Origin: Acidobacteriota bacterium | GTDB taxonomy: Bacteria; Acidobacteriota; Thermoanaerobaculia; Multivoradales; JAHEKO01 | DNA: 7,032 bases | Direction of reading: 5' to 3' | Assembly (NCBI GenBank): GCA_006227875.1 | Contig: SBFI01000116.1 | Coordinates: 1 to 7,032, forward strand | In this document: piece by piece, positions 6,445 to 7,032 of the stretch | Numbering within the stretch: position 1 is the stretch's first letter | Layout of the letters: the number at the start of each line of letters is the position of its first letter | The notes under the pieces: model-generated | The model's database searches: none | What the model saw: only the letters and a program-made list of their open reading frames with translations | Told to the model about the DNA's origin: nothing | Program-made: the position numbers and the translations under genes

Positions 6445-6863
6445 CCTACAGACTGATCGAGCACACGGCCGACACCGGTTTGGAGATCGAGGCGCGAACG
6501 CTCGATGAGCTCTTTGTCGATGCGTTGCGGGGGCTGACCGACTGCATCACCGAGCTCGAGAAGGTGGCGCCGATCAAGCGCCGGCGGCTCGAGGTAAGGG
6601 CCGGAGATCTCGAGCGGCTCCTGGTCGAGTGGCTGAGCGAAGCCGTCTATCTGTTCGAGGTCGAGGATCTGCTGTTGAGCCGGGCCGAGGTGGAGATCGA
6701 GGAGTCGAAAGCGGGTTTCGAGCTCGAGGCGGCCGTGGCGGGAGAGCCCTTCGATCCCGATCGCCATCCGGTCAAGATCGCCCTCAAAGCGGTGACCTAC
6801 CACCAGCTCGTGGTCGAAGAGGTGCCCGGCGGCTGGCGGGCCCGGGTCATCTTCGACATTTGA
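6441..6863 (+). CDS. Archease (activator of RtcB RNA ligase)
   Basis: The 140-residue acidic protein matches archease along its whole length. It has the N-terminal HTADTGLEIEA with Asp11, LERLLVEWLSEAVYLFEVE in the middle, GEPFDPDRHPVKIALKAVTYHQL at about 101-123, and a C-terminal GWRARVIFDI with Asp139. In characterised members, acidic residues including N- and C-terminal Asp bind a metal, and the protein helps the tRNA/RNA ligase RtcB to be guanylylated and to turn over. Its ATG overlaps the lipB stop in an ATGA arrangement and lacks a strong ribosome site, so it is probably translated by coupling from lipB. RtcB itself is not in the window. The same frame stays open far upstream inside lipB, but that part has no archease similarity. 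Family membership is firm; a role in RNA repair or tRNA splicing here is inferred from the family. Confidence 0.92.
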   Translation: MTYRLIEHTADTGLEIEARTLDELFVDALRGLTDCITELEKVAPIKRRRLEVRAGDLERLLVEWLSEAVYLFEVEDLLLSRAEVEIEESKAGFELEAAVAGEPFDPDRHPVKIALKAVTYHQLVVEEVPGGWRARVIFDI

Positions 6864-6943
6864 TTGGTCGATCACGACGTTCGAAGCGGTCGCCCTCCGC
6901 GCCGGCCGGACCCCCAGATTCTCCTGACTCACGGTCTATGGTG

Positions 6944-7032
6944 GCCCGGTCTCGGGTCCTGTGGGGGCTCCCCTCCGCTGCGCGGGAGGATGGCTCCGCT
7001 GCGGTGAGCCCCCTCCGGTCCCGACCCCGGGC
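6944..7032. repeat. Large imperfect inverted repeat with a two-hairpin head (REP-like or structured RNA element), running to the window edge
   Basis: Arms 6944-6970 and 7006-7032 pair in one register without bulges, 22 of 27 positions matching. The runs include GCCCGG/CCGGGC at the base, TCGGG/CCCGA midway and GGGGGCTC/GAGCCCCC at the top. The 35-base head folds into two smaller hairpins: CCTCC 6972-6976 with GGAGG 6985-6989, and CCG 6996-6998 with CGG 7002-7004. It also carries the direct repeat CTCCGCTGCG twice (6973-6982 and 6994-7003). No gene is visible across it, and there is no T tract as in a standard terminator. It starts 80 bases after the archease stop and may continue past the window. 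Bases 6864-6943, between archease and the element, show nothing recognisable. Confidence 0.6.

Noticed and set aside
6264..6932. A 222-codon reverse-strand open frame over archease
   Set aside because: It is the complement of the lipB and archease coding frames; the translation is compositionally biased and matches no family I recognise.
6944..7032. Integron attC site or CRISPR repeat as an explanation of the terminal inverted repeat
   Set aside because: No attC core sequences are seen at the visible ends, no integrase or cassette context is present, and there is no regularly spaced repeat-spacer pattern.

Overview
The window is GC-rich bacterial chromosome, densely packed with ordinary-looking genes. 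No organism can be named from it with certainty. The combination of a DhnA/FbaB-type class I aldolase, an archease, a cytosolic PAS-PAS histidine kinase and a single-lipoyl-domain 2-oxoacid dehydrogenase E2 would fit an Acidobacteriota-like, probably heterotrophic and respiring bacterium. That placement is inference from general family knowledge, not from a search.

Layout. Bases 1-104 are the 3' end of a forward class I fructose-bisphosphate aldolase gene (fbaB type), closed by a clear intrinsic terminator at 129-160. A reverse-strand patatin-like lipase gene (156-743) converges on that terminator. It appears to have lost its middle third, including the catalytic Asp. A short divergent intergenic region (744-856) then leads into a forward run of five genes: dihydrolipoamide dehydrogenase (E3, 857-2251), the lipoyl-bearing acyltransferase E2 of a 2-oxoacid dehydrogenase (2276-3631), a sensor histidine kinase with an N-terminal degenerate receiver domain (3818-5746), lipB octanoyltransferase (5728-6444) and archease (6441-6863). 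The kinase/lipB and lipB/archease pairs overlap, so those three genes are probably one transcript, possibly started from the AT-rich, palindrome-bearing gap at 3632-3817. The window closes in a strongly structured non-coding inverted repeat (6944-7032).

How the genes fit together. E2 carries the lipoyl-lysine arm that shuttles acyl groups, E3 reoxidises that arm, and LipB makes the first transfer in attaching the octanoyl precursor of lipoate to such domains. The E1 component, lipoyl synthase (lipA) and any response regulator for the kinase are not in the window. Archease, the partner of the RtcB RNA ligase, has no obvious link to lipoate and probably shares only transcription.

No clearly undescribed system is evident. 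The items most worth checking are the internally deleted patatin, the large inverted repeat at the right edge, and the kinase whose receiver domain lacks the metal-binding acidic pair.
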